Assembly: GCA_932521035.1 (NCBI GenBank)
Contig: OW051494.1
Span: 8,914,001-8,978,000, forward strand
Length of the DNA: 64,000 nucleotides
Direction of reading: 5' to 3'
From: Oscheius dolichura
Lineage: Eukaryota > Nematoda > Chromadorea > Rhabditida > Rhabditidae
Of the stretch, positions 22,480-33,168 are shown in pieces. Both the position numbers and the translations under genes were made by a program. Position 1 is the stretch's first letter, and every line of letters starts with the position of its first letter. The notes under the pieces are model-generated. The model was not told where the DNA came from. It ran no database searches and was given only the letters and a program-made list of their open reading frames with translations.

Positions 22480-23478
22480 TTAGACCAGAACTCGATTAGA
22501 TCTTAAAAAACTGGTCTTTCCTGGAGTAATCTGGCATACGTAAGTGCCAACAAAGTCACATCTGCATGAGCTCCAAAGACCGCTGTTTTCGATCCCAGCA
22601 CAGGTGTTATCTTCTTTTGGTTCATTGGGTCCCCATCTGGTGTAGTTCAGTCGAATTCCCTCGTCGTCTACCCAATCTTCTGACGGGTTCCTGACGATTC
22701 CTAGCCAAGATTTGTACAGATACAGTTCTAAAATGACGACATGTTACTTCTATAGCCTGAAAACCTTTCAAGACATCAGCTAGGAAATTGTTCCTGTCCA
22801 AGTCTTTTGTTACGGGGAGGACTCCATTCATGGATTTGCAGATGTTTGCAGCATCTTCCCAGGTTTTACTGACATTGGAGCGATAGTAGCAGCTGAAATT
22901 TAGTTTATTCTTTACGGGAAAAGGAGAAACCCGGCCATTTACCTAATCAGACCAGGAATTACAAAAAATCAAAACAGGAACGGACCCCTGCCACCTCTTG
23001 CAACTTTGTGAATCTTTTACCTGTCAATCGCTACAACTCTTGTAACAATTGACAGACTCTGTCAACTGGAAACAGAATCTGAAAAACGGGGAACTCCTCA
23101 GCAGACTCTTGATAAGATAACAGGTCAAAAATAAGGAATGGGAAAACAAGGCGCTTGTTTGGACGCCGTGACACGGCAGAGGTAGTAAAAAAAGGGGTAC
23201 AAGCATAATTTCCCAGAAAGAAGCCGTTCAGCGTCCTAGGGGAGGGATTTTAGGCCTTTATGCGCATTGTTTTAGAAGGAGCATTGTCTAACTTCAAAGA
23301 TATTCTTTTTTTCCAGGTTTTTGAGAGGTTTTAAAAGTTTTGTTAGAAGAATAGAAACTTACAATTCATTATGAGCCACGTATGTTCCTGCTGGACAGTC
23401 AGTTGAAGAAACCAGCAGAACCGAAGCCAAGAGCAGGAAAAATAAAGAGTTCAGCATGGAAGAAGCGGAGGAAAACAT
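22480..23478 (-). CDS. C-type lectin-domain protein 2, 163 aa
   Basis: Three exons in phase: 23478-23363, 22892-22765 and 22727-22480. A signal peptide lies around MLNSLFFLLLASVLLVSS. The single compact CTLD runs TDCPAGTY, CYYRSNVSKTWEDAANIC, KSWLGIVRN, DDEGIRLNYTRWGPNEP, CAGIENSGLWSSC and TYVCQ, with the four expected disulfide cysteines. The Ca/sugar-site triplet reads EPK where mannose binders have EPN, so sugar binding by the canonical site is doubtful. Intron 1 is 470 bp, large for this window. Likely secreted. It is divergent from CTL 1 and 3, lacking their Thr-rich linker. Confidence 0.85.
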
Positions 23479-23909
23479 GTTGATGACTGGACAGAGGAAG
23501 GAGCACTCTTTTAAAGCTGTGTCTTATCTTAAACCCCGGGGCCTTTAATGACGTTGATCCCTTGGTCACTGAAGGGAAGACCGAAAAAAATAAAAACAAT
23601 GGAAAAGCCCAACGAGACAGCTTAATGGCCACCAGCAAAACAAACGGAGCGGTGATAATGGACTTATAAAAACAGAAAACTTATTGTTGAGAGGGAGAAA
23701 TGTCAGAGTTGGCTGGATAGTTTCCTAATTTTGAAGTTAATAAAGAGAGAGGGAGACCGGAAATAGCTCTAAGAATCGCCGGGCAGCCGTTTCTAAATGA
23801 AAATATTCGTCATCTCCCATTTTCAGTAAAATACGAACAGAGAGATCTTCATGTTTATTCACAATTTTCATAAATAATTTAATTTATATAATTTCTTTCT
23901 CCTTTTCCA
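23479..23909. other. Intergenic between lectin genes 2 and 3
   Basis: AT-rich. Nothing recognised. Confidence 0.4.
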
Positions 23910-25089
23910 TCAAACTGCAGCAATTTTACAGAGTATGGGATTGCCCGAATCGCAAATGCCATTGATCCATTGTCCTTCTGAAGCATCTGCAGAAGCAGAA
24001 ATCTGAAATATTAGGTTATTCTCTTTTGAACTTAAATTTAGCTTACAAACAGGCAGTTCCATATCGAAACGGCCATCGGATAACTTCCCGCAGTGTACCA
24101 ATTTTCATATCCAAACTGAAAAATATGTTAATTGACAGTCTTTTTGGGGGGCAGAGTTACCGGAGATCCATCGGTCCATGACCAGGAGCCCTCGGCACCT
24201 GTGGTAGACGTTCCGCCAATGTATATGTTAGGGCCAGTCATAAGAACATTTACCAGATAATCTGAAGAAAAAAAGTTATGAATTTCATTCTCGTCCCTGA
24301 TAATTCCTTTAAAAAAACTAAAACGTACTAGTCACAAAGGCATTTTCATCGGCGTTTGCAATAGAAGCCGCATGTGAACCTGGGAACATTGATGAACAAG
24401 CGCTATCAATATTCGGGACAACTCCTGGGCTGATCAGAATGTAGCACTCGTTGTTAGCGGTATCCAACTCCCACATAGCAGAGGGACACGCTGAAAATAG
24501 GAAAATTAAGTTGTGACTGCCCTCTTTAAAGGAACAGTCAGGAAGTTTTTCGACCAGGTCACAGAATTTAGAATTTTTCGCTGATCACGATGCACTAATT
24601 TTTAATTTGTGAAAGTCATAGAATAAGGAGAAAAAGTCGTGCAAAGGCATCCAACGAGGCAGCCAAATTACGAACCCCTGCAGTCCGAGCCCGGGAAAAT
24701 AAACTTTTGAACTTTCATCTGCAGTTGATCTGCGTTTATTCGCTTTTAACTGGTTTTTCACTGGATTTGAGCCAAATTCGATATGTTTATCTACAATTTT
24801 CAATCAAGAAAACTCCCTGACTACCCTTTTTAAGTGACTTACGTGCTGTCGTCGTAGTCGTCGTCGTTGTTGAGGTGGTCGTCGTCGTGGCCGGACTCGT
24901 CTGGCCCAATTGCTCGGTGATCATTGTGGCCAGGAATGTGATTTCCATCTCGTCGTACTCGTCATCGGCATCCGCTTAAATTCTCTATCATTTGGGAGAA
25001 GGAAATAAAATAAACTAACGGCTTATGGTGGGAATACAGGCGAGGCTGATGGAAACAAGAAGAAGCGCGAGTTGAGAAACGACGAGCAT
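23910..25089 (-). CDS. C-type lectin-domain protein 3, 208 aa
   Basis: Six exons in phase: 25089-25020, 24974-24843, 24490-24329, 24261-24161, 24115-24047 and 24002-23910. The signal peptide is MLVVSQLALLLVSISLACIP. Then come an acidic segment, a run of about 14 Thr/Ser, and a CTLD with CPSAMWELDTANNECY, PNIYIGGTS, WSWTDGSPFGYENW, and QWINGICDSGNPILCKI. The domain order and the phase of the acidic/Thr exon match CTL 1, so the two are paralogs in divergent orientation. The EPN-type triplet is not present. Intron 2 contains an inverted-repeat element at 24522-24836. Confidence 0.85.
24522..24836. mobile_element. MITE-like inverted-repeat element in lectin 3 intron
   Basis: Left end CTTTAAAGGAACAGTCAGGAAGTTTTTC and its imperfect inverse GAAAACTCCCTGACTACCC then TTTTTAAG bound about 315 bp of non-coding DNA. 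It occupies nearly the whole intron. No transposase. Confidence 0.6.
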
Positions 25090-25646
25090 TGTAGTCGAAT
25101 GATCGATTAATGATGCTCAAAAACCCGCTAAACGCCCTTCCCTAATTTATTTATCACCTGCAAGCCGGAAAATCTCCTTCTCTTTCTCCACAAAATATCT
25201 CGACAGTGTCATATTGGTTCAATTGCCGAAGAATGATCCGATCCGCGAAATTCCCGCTATCAAGTCCTTTAGCCAGCAGTCGCTGTGCTAATTTGTGACT
25301 AGAAAACGTCGCTGGATCGCTTTGTTCACAAGGGAAACGGCGAAATTCTTCCAAAAAATAAATATTTATGGATATGAGTCAAGCTAGAGAGAAGAAGGAA
25401 ATGGTTGTTGGCACAGTATTCTCCACTTTTTGTCTATTTCTGTTGGAGACCAAGAGGCCATTTTTGTTAACTTTTGAGGCCTGTCTCCTATTTTCCAATC
25501 AGGACAAATAGAAATAACCATGACTGGTTACACGCTTCATTCCAGTCCCAAAAAATAGATACAATAAATACCCTTTCAGTGAAAACAGTAAAACTACAAG
25601 GGTCCCCACGGTACAAAAGGACGCCTACAGTAACCAGAAGAAAACA
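25090..25646. other. Spacer between lectin 3 and the homeobox gene
   Basis: A 66-codon minus frame at 25154-25354 (MEEFRRFPCEQSDPATFSSH) has decent composition but no recognised domain and no joined exon. Otherwise nothing. Confidence 0.35.
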
Positions 25647-27947
25647 TCAGAGGGAGGCTGGATACAACTGTGCGGGCAGTCCTTCTCGTCCCGGCCTCAG
25701 TAGCGTCTCCTTATTGATTTTAGCCCTTTTATTCTGAAACTCTCAACTTATTTTCCATTTCCCCTCGTCAAAAAACATACATAAAACCAGTTCCGTACTT
25801 GTTTCAAGGAGAGATTCAGCGTCGAGCAGATCATTTCAAGATCTAGTGTCGTTGGCCGACTGTTTCTTTCAAAATAATATTCCAGGTAGGCTTTTTGGTC
25901 TAGAAAAAACAGGTTTAGGTTACGGTAGCTGTCAAATTTTCTCTATAATTCAAAAAATACTCACCTCTATTTTTGAAATGTGGCACATCCCGTTTATTTT
26001 GATCGTCTCTTGATCGCTTTTGTATTCGTTTCTTTTGATTTTTTTGAACGTCTCCAGTCTATAGAAAGAACTTTAATGAAAGTAATAAAAAGGTTTCAAG
26101 TCCCGCAACGAAGACACACGATGGGGATTACGGTACCTCTTCTTCCCAAGAAAACATTTTCCCCCAAGTCCTCCACGAATTGAGAAGGGCTTAAAAATAG
26201 AGGCCGGGATTACTGTAAAAAATCAACTGGTCCCAATTTTCATAATATGGAAGCAACAGAATAAGTCGCTTCAGGACCTTTTGTCTCCATCGAGCCTCAG
26301 AGGAAACCCCGACTCACATCTTTGTACTGCGCCGCCGATTTGTAGATATTTTCGACGATTTCTGGTACAGACGGTGTAGTTTGAAGAGTTGATATAGTGG
26401 ACGCGGCTGCGACCATTAGAGTCCCAGATGTCTGCATCGGAAGCAAGGAAGACGAAGGAGTCGTTTGATTTTCAGGTTGGAGACCAGAAAAAGTTGGAAG
26501 GGAAAGCGGTGGACGCCCTTCGGGAGAGTTCACAACAGTCAAATGGCCAGGCAGGGACAGAGGACGACCGTGGTAATCCATTTGATGTAGTGGATGATTA
26601 GAGGAATCAAATTGGGGAGAAATTGGAGCAGGACTATTTTGAGCTGCCGGTTGATAAGGAGTCTCCGCTGTGAGACCCAAGGAAATGCCACCATCCATAA
26701 CCTGATCTTGTACTGCCATAGCGGGATAATCTACTGGCTTTGAAGGAGCTGGATCAAGATAGTCGGCTAGCCGAGCATACTGTAGCTGAAAAATAAAAAA
26801 ATAAGAAAAATTTAAAGAAAACAGTCAAAATGAGTACATAGATTACCGGTTGGTGGAATTCCTCGGGAGTAGGAGACAACAATCCTGAGAGATCGGTGAG
26901 GACCGGAAGCTCGCTGGTTATTTTACCAAATTCAATCTGAAGAAGCGGTTTTATTCGTTTATAATCTTCTATGTTCAAAATCCAAGAAACCACCCTGAGG
27001 AACTTTGAAATTATGAGTTTTTGGTCCCAAAACGATCCAGTTTCTGCGTTAATCGTTTTGCAATTCCCGTCATCTTCGGATAAATTCTGACCGTCGTCGC
27101 CATAAAAATTGGGATAGCCAACTCTCTCTTTACATTAAGAATACCCACAATTTGAACAGTTTCCTGTCCCCAGTTGGATAGATTCTGGATGTCGTTCCCA
27201 TAAAAATTTGGATAGCCGGCTTCCGGGAAATATCCAGCTCCGTAAAATGGCGGAGGCGGGTTGGGTGTCATCAAAGCCGACGTCTGATATGGGTTGTGAT
27301 TCTGGAATTTTAGTTCGTTTTCTCAAATTTCCTGATGTTAGAAACCTACCGTAGTAAAATGGTAGTCTCGAGGATGCCAAAATTGCCCCGGCCCGCGAAG
27401 ATTCGAATAAAATGGCTGCGGCTGGAAGCGAGGTTGGTAGGGCCCCAAATCGGGAAATTCCTCGGGTCTAGGCAATTTGCTGAGCCCTTTCTGACGGCCG
27501 GATGATCTCTCCCATGGAGTGGATAACTGGGGTTTAAAGGGCGGGAATAGGCGTATTGCGCTCTCTCTTCAAATTTTGCCTGATTCTCCCATAGAAATGC
27601 ATTTTTCTCACGATTTTGTGATCCATTCTGGAAAATCAAAAGCTCTTCGTAATCAGAAAAGATAGGCGAATTTTCTAAGCCCTATATCTTTTAGCGCCAT
27701 GGCTGTTTGTAGTGCCTTTAAACAAAAACAAACCTGGCAGGAAACTTCCTTGACTTCTTTCTTCTTCTTCTTCGCTACAACCTTTTCCACCTTTTTGCAA
27801 TACTATAAATCTTTTCCTCATTATAATTCGAGAGAAATTCTTTACATCAATTGAATATTGAGGATTATAGAACTTCTTTCCGGGGACTCTTACCATTTTC
27901 TTCTGTAACTTCATTTTTGGCATGTCGGGATTTTGGCACTCGTCCAT
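25647..27947 (-). CDS. Divergent homeobox protein
   Basis: The last four exons close in phase: 26785-26318, 26058-25965, 25890-25781 and 25733-25647. They encode a Pro/Ser-rich region, a basic stretch (KNQKKRIQKRSRDDQNKR), then the homeodomain: AYLEYYFERNSRPTTLDLE, MICSTLNLSLKQVRNWFY, and NKRAKINKE after an intron inside helix 3. The invariant WF-x-N-x-R core is present as WFYNKRA. Upstream exons (26847 to about 26997, about 27300-27150, about 27600-27358 and 27947 onward) are Pro/Tyr/Gln-rich. Their joins and the start at MDECQNPDMPKM are less certain. It is presumably a nuclear DNA-binding regulator. Class is not assignable; I see no convincing POU, LIM, CUT or paired domain. Confidence 0.7.
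27040..27215. repeat. Internal duplication in the homeobox gene
   Basis: About 65 bp around 27065-27120 repeats, diverged, at 27143-27213 (both contain CATAAAAATT(G/T)GGATAGCC). One copy is exonic (YPNFYGNDIQNLSNWG); the other appears to lie in the adjoining intron. Confidence 0.5.
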
Positions 27948-28493
27948 TTCGCCGCCTTCTAGATATATTTAGCCAGGCAATAAAACTTACTATCTATTGT
28001 TATAGAGAAGACTCAAATTCACACGATATGACGACTGTTTGAAGAGAAGAAAGAGAAGTGGTGGAAGCCGGCCGGCCGCGGGGGATAAAGGCAGCGGACA
28101 GGCCTTATCAATATTCTGCTTTGATTCAATAAAATGAACAAAAAAAGAAGAAACAGACACAAAAGCCGCGCCTGCAGTTTCACATGATTTAAAGGACTCG
28201 ATGCGGGGAGGAATACATCATTTTGAACTACGTAAACGGAGATAAATGAATGTAGCAACGGCTGGAGACGAGCAGGAGGGCATCGGAGCAGATAGAAGTG
28301 GCAGATCGGGAAGGTACGGGGAGATCTGTGGTCTATGCAAATTGATAGATAGGAAAAATCTGGAACCTTCCACCGAGCCAAAAATCCGCAGGACCTTCGC
28401 TTTTGCTGCCGGACGGTCTCTTTTACTGTTTATTAACACCATTTTATTATCAATCCTAACATTTTATTCCTAACGAACAAAAAAGACCACAAT
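27948..28493. other. Intergenic between homeobox and F-box genes
   Basis: Mixed composition. Nothing recognised. Confidence 0.35.
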
Positions 28494-29994
28494 TTAGATC
28501 TGGGGAACCTGCGAAGCTTGGAAATAAGCCCACTGTTCGACATTTCCCACTCCGCAGAATATATCAATATTACGGGGGCATTCCAAATGAATTTTACAGG
28601 AAATATTTTGATTAAAGAGATGAGGAATATCCACGGAAACAGTAAGGTGGCCGCCGAAATTCTTTTCCATCTTCAAGTTGTAGTCACACAATTCGTTTTG
28701 TAATTCATTGAAAGTCCACTGAAGTTCCTCGTCGAAGGGAGACCAGTCCCAGTTTCCAAGGGCATTCAGATGGAATCGGCGGAGTTTTGGGAACGAGTAG
28801 GTCCGAAGAAACTGTAAAATATTAGGTTAGAATACCTTTAATAATTAATGCTTTCATTGACAGGACTATCGTAAACCAGAAGCATACATGGACAAACCGC
28901 CCAATTTCGGGCGCGCCCGTTTTTGAGTGCAGACGGGTCGTTTGTGCCCGTATCTCGGTCATTTCTTGGTCGATTTCAAAAATTCAAAGACCTAGTTGGA
29001 GAGCACGTCAAGGCGATTCTAATCAATCCAGTCACATCTCAGCGGACCCGACAAAAAATCTGTAGCCCCACAAACTTTGACTGAAGATATGTTGCGCCCA
29101 AAAATGGGCACGCCGGAGCGTTCAGAGAGTCTGCCACTGATTCTAATTTTAAGGACAACGAAGTTATGGTAATTTACTGGTATACCTACCCGCAAAATCA
29201 TCCGGATCAAATCCAAAGGCGCATCACAAGGCAGAACTTGAAGGACGACTTCCGGAAACGTCGCAAGAGCCCTCGGGGCCACATGGGCTACTTGTCCCGG
29301 AAAAAGACGTATTACTGCCGTTTCCTGAAATTTCAAATGAATAAATTATCCAAATATAGCTTGAGCAACAGGCATTCTGCCTCTTTTCGTCATAATTCAG
29401 GTAGAAATCTCCCAAAATGCAGTAGAAAAGGAAGTAAGCTTACCAGCGACGTTGATTTGAAAATGGCCTCATAACTAGTGGATCCCTCGCTATTTAAAAA
29501 GATTCTCACAGGTATAGCAATGTTTAAAAGGGCCCGAACTTCTTCTTCGGCCAGTGCAGCCAAAATAAACAGATCGTTGAACATAATCCGGCATTTCTTC
29601 AGGTAATAGCAGATTCTTTCCAAATTTTCGGGGGCTACTAAAGAAAAATGGGCATTCACTCCAAGGAAATTAGTCTACCGACCTCGTAGATCAAGTTTAG
29701 CCAGCCGTGTTCCATAGAAATCCGTAAGAGCCATCTTACTTCTTCCATTTCCACAACAGTACTTTGAACGATTTCTATTGTAAAACTTCAGTGTATAGAA
29801 GTCGCCGGAGTAGACAGAAATGTTCCGGTTGCTTCGAATAAACTCTAGCACACTTCGGCAGCTTTGCTGTAGCCGGAAGTAACTTTTGTAATGTAACTGG
29901 AATGTTTTTTTTAGTAAAAAAGGTAAGACAAAACCTTGGTGATGATTTTTTCCAGTAGGGTAGAATGCAGATCAGTTAATAGAAATACGGGCAT
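28494..29994 (-). CDS. F-box-like nematode protein
   Basis: Exon 1 (29994-29935) reads MPVFLLTDLHSTLLEKIITK. Exon 2 (29896-29685) continues LHYKSYFRLQQSCRSVLEFI. Together they form an F-box-like motif, the Skp1-binding end of SCF ubiquitin ligase adaptors. Later exons are about 29640-29444 (APENLERICYYLKKCRIMFN), about 29330-29200 (RLFPGQVAHVAPRALATFPE) and about 28814-28494 (FPKLRRFHLNALGNWDWSPF through VEQWAYFQ to the stop). The arrangement of an N-terminal F-box and a diverged C-terminal half is like the rapidly evolving worm fbx families. Intron 4 holds a dispersed repeat (28893-29115). Joins in exons 3-5 are by eye only. Confidence 0.6.
28893..29115 (+). repeat. Dispersed repeat R1, copy a
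   Basis: R1 core: GGGCG..GACGGG..GTGTTTGTGTCCGTATCTCGG, then TTCAAAAATTCAAAGACCTA and GTTGGAGAGCACGTCAAGAC. It lies in an intron of the F-box gene. Confidence 0.75.
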
Positions 29995-30237
29995 TGTGTC
30001 AAGAATCAATAGATTTTACTGGGAGAGGGAGGAAAGCGACACGAGGCGGGGTTATTATTGATTTTATCGAGATAAGAGGCAGATAATTACAGTAACTCTA
30101 CAGTAGCCAGTACTAGCCACACCGGAAACTTTCTACGGCACCATTTAGCCAATTTTTTACCATCTTTTTTTTTTAATCAATTTTTTACCATCATCTCGAT
30201 GTTGTTTGTAGGGAAAAATGAAGCTTTGCACGTTTGT

Positions 30238-31399
30238 TTACGAGAATTTTTCCAAAAAAATGAGATTAGGAAATGTCATACTGTAGGTCATCTCATAATA
30301 TTTTTTGACCACGTTGGAATTTTGATAATGGATGGACAGATAGATAAAAGGAGGCGGTAGAAGATAGCAGACAGTGTACAGGGCAAAATTAATCGAGAAG
30401 TGAACATGCTTCCAATTGAGATAATGGTCGTCGGGGAGAAGGCAACGCATACGGTAATAGAATAGAGGGACACGGTTAGAGCGGCTGAAAAGGGGAAAAT
30501 AATAAGATTAGAGAGCAATTCAGCTGTCGAGAGCGGGTGTACTCGATAATTACAACAATAACTGGATTTTAATATCAACACATCCGCCTTTTTTTTAAAT
30601 TACGAAGTAATGACTGTACAAGCATTTTCGGGTTACTGTAACGGTGCGCCAATAATGGAGTGTAAACAGCGGGCGAGCCGTTGCATGGCAGCGCCTCGGG
30701 CGTAACAGACCGAACAACATTGAAGCTTTGCACGCATTTGTCATTCGCATTTTAATAATTCATCAATAAGTTATTCGCAATCAGTAGAAAATTCGGGTCT
30801 GATGCAGAATAAGGTTCCAATGGAGAAATAAAGGTCCAAAGACTTGGTCGGCGTGGTCTACGCAGAGTTCCTCTTCCCAAAATGAATGTTCCCAGGCGTG
30901 TTATAAATGATTCGAAAGCTCTTGAACTCCGTAATTCAATGGTATACCGGAGGCATATAACAAGGTGAGTTCATCCGACGAAGCCATTGGACCCTTGTTT
31001 TTCCATTGGGCCTCTATTTTGCAGAATTGAACCAACTTTTCTCCCATTGTCGATAGTTTTTATGATTTAAGCTAAAAAGGGAGCTCACCTAGGATAGAAG
31101 TAAAAAGCAGGGCAATCTGATGATCAATCCCTACTTCAAAATAAGCTAGAATACCAATTCCTTGCCCGGCAGTGAATGGTAAATAGACCAACATTGGGCA
31201 GAGTACGGTCAGATTCAACTGGAATTTAAAAGCTCTGAAAGTTGAATGTCCGGGTTACTGTAACTTCTACTTACATGACGATGTGCCATTAACAAACTAC
31301 GGTATTCCTTAGCGACTTGAGTCGGTGTATGGCGTAAAATGAGATAATTCGCGTACTCCAGGTGTTTTAAAAGGCACGTGAACATCAGACATCACTGCT
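30238..31399 (-). pseudogene. Srh-like chemoreceptor, decayed (array member 1)
   Basis: Exon 2 (31234-31089, 146 bp) is intact in length and reads LNLTVLCPMLVYLPFTAGQG, matching exon 2 of the two intact neighbours. Exon 1 survives only from about 31399 to 31276 (LILRHTPTQVAKEYRSLLMA). Exon 3, from 30484, loses four bases near 30465 relative to its paralogs, so FYYRMRCLLPDDH is out of frame with its start. It stops after YSMTFPNLIFLEKFS, before TM5-7. There is no exon 4. No functional receptor can be made from this copy. Confidence 0.75.
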
Positions 31400-31800
31400 G
31401 CTCTTAAGTTCACCAGAAGTCGCCAAGAAGTCGTCAAAAAGAACTCGCAATTGCTCAATTGTGTAAAATTTACCATCGGAAGTAAGCGCACGCCAATCTT
31501 ATTAGGAACTGTCGCTGTATAGTTCTTTTCCAACGGGTTTAGGGTTACAGTAATTTGCCTCCTTTCGGCACCATTTTGAGGAACAAAATCGCAAATTTTG
31601 TTTGATTTTCAAGGAAACCCCGGGTTATTGTAACCCTATCCGCTGGAAAAGAACTATATCTCGAGGGTTTGGCTGCAATTGTCGGCTCTTATGCAGAAAG
31701 CGATTTTTCTTTTTGAAAATTTAATTAACGGATTATCGGATAATCTGTTTCTGATCCGTTTCAGCTCCTTCACTTTCACACCACTTCTACAGCTGTGGAA
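31400..31800. other. Intergenic
   Basis: Nothing recognised. Confidence 0.35.
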
Positions 31801-32436
31801 ATGCCGTTGGATTTACTTGTTGCTGCTGCTGCCGTAACTGCCGTTCTACTTCCACTTCTGCTGGCTGGATGTACCCCCAAAGGTAAAAAGCCAAGGAATA
31901 ACGACGGCAAGACGGCGCTGTCGACCGGGGAGGGACGAAACCGAAGCCGAAGCAGCAGCGTGATGGGAGCCAAGCCGCGCAGCGGGAACAAGTCGATCTC
32001 GTTGGCGACCGCCGTGGAGTACCGGTCGACGCTGGAAGCAACGAAGCCGGTGAGCGGGATGGCCAACTCGAAAGTGGGACAGCCGTCGAGGAGCAGCCAA
32101 ATGAAGCCGGGAGTCGAGAAGAAGGAATCACAGAAGAAGCCGGTCGAGAGGAAGGAAGAAGCCACCCAGGAGGACGGCGACGGGCCCAACGACTTCGAGC
32201 TGAAGGCCTACAGCGAGGGAACAATCCTCGACCCTCGGCTGGTGAAGAGGTTCAAGCTGGTTCCGGGAGTCGAGAAGCCGATGGACGTAGCCGAATTCAA
32301 GAATCCCACATCGCCGCCAGATGACGCGAGAGTCTCCATCGACCCCGTCGGATACCTCTACGAGACGGAGGATCCCACCTATCCGGAAGACTACATTGAG
32401 GGCGACCCAGCAGCCGGCGGAGAACTTGAGAAATAA
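31801..32436 (+). CDS. Secreted charged low-complexity protein, 212 aa
   Basis: Single exon, strongly GC-rich at third positions. I choose the ATG at 31801 (MPLDLLVAAAAVTAVLLPLL), which gives a signal peptide or lipoprotein-like start ending LLAGCTPKG. A Ser/Lys/Glu-rich disordered region of about 110 residues follows, then a more ordered acidic end with LDPRLVKRFKLVPGVEKPMD and YPEDYIEGDP. No domain recognised. AATAAA overlaps the stop codon (GAGAAATAAAG), so cleavage must follow the CDS closely. Codon bias suggests high expression. Confidence 0.7.
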   Translation: MPLDLLVAAAAVTAVLLPLLLAGCTPKGKKPRNNDGKTALSTGEGRNRSRSSSVMGAKPRSGNKSISLATAVEYRSTLEATKPVSGMANSKVGQPSRSSQMKPGVEKKESQKKPVERKEEATQEDGDGPNDFELKAYSEGTILDPRLVKRFKLVPGVEKPMDVAEFKNPTSPPDDARVSIDPVGYLYETEDPTYPEDYIEGDPAAGGELEK

Positions 32437-33039
32437 AGTCTCGAATATCGTCTGTTCTTTTCATTCTTTCCTTGTTTTCTTGTTGTTTTTGCGATATTTT
32501 CAGGATTTTCTCGTCTTTTCTTATGTTAGAGACGTTACTTCTTCGACTACTTACAAGAACTGTTCAAAAATAACGAAGAGAACCTTAAAAACACTTTGGA
32601 AAAACAGCGCGACCGCGTTTCCATTCAACGTCGATTTTTTGAAAAATCGGTCAAAATCTTTGACAATTTCTTTCTCAAAACTGTGACATACAATCTTTTT
32701 TTTTACTGCAATCGATTAGTCTCATTATGGGGAGCATTTTAAGTTATGGACGAAAGAATATCATAAGAAAAAGTTATTTTTGGGTTATTTCGGAACAAAA
32801 ATTCACTGATATTCCATTACGCTTCAAATCTGCGTTATTTTATGTTTTCTCTTTTGCTTTATAGTAATTTGGTGTCGATAAGACCGAATAAAACATCGAA
32901 AACACATGAAAATGTGTAGAAACGCATATATGAAAAACTGGCATGTGGTTGCTGCAGGACCAATTTAGCCATTTTAGACCTTTGAGGTGGCGACCTCGGC
33001 TAGCTGTGTGCAGGTTACCGAAGTGAAAAGTTATCTTTG
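32437..33039. other. AT-rich intergenic
   Basis: 3' flank of the secreted protein gene. Nothing recognised. Confidence 0.4.
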
Positions 33040-33166
33040 CTGTGGATTACGGTGGCGCGGCGTACGTTGTCGGCACGCGGGACCCGGGCGCGCAACCGGC
33101 ATACCTCGGCTATTTATGGAACAATTTCGAAGATATAAACGCCAGCGTGGAGCTGACTGTAAAGTA
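33040..33166 (+). repeat. Dispersed repeat R2, copy 1
   Basis: GGTGGCGCGG..CGACGTTGTC-type start, then GCAACCGGCATACCTCGGCT and ATTTATGGAACAATTTC. It matches 44625-44765 on the minus strand. Confidence 0.6.
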
Positions 33167-33168
33167 TT

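Noticed and set aside
31776..32224. Three long antisense frames over the secreted protein gene
   Set aside because: Shadows of a GC-rich coding exon. The plus frame has the signal peptide and codon structure.
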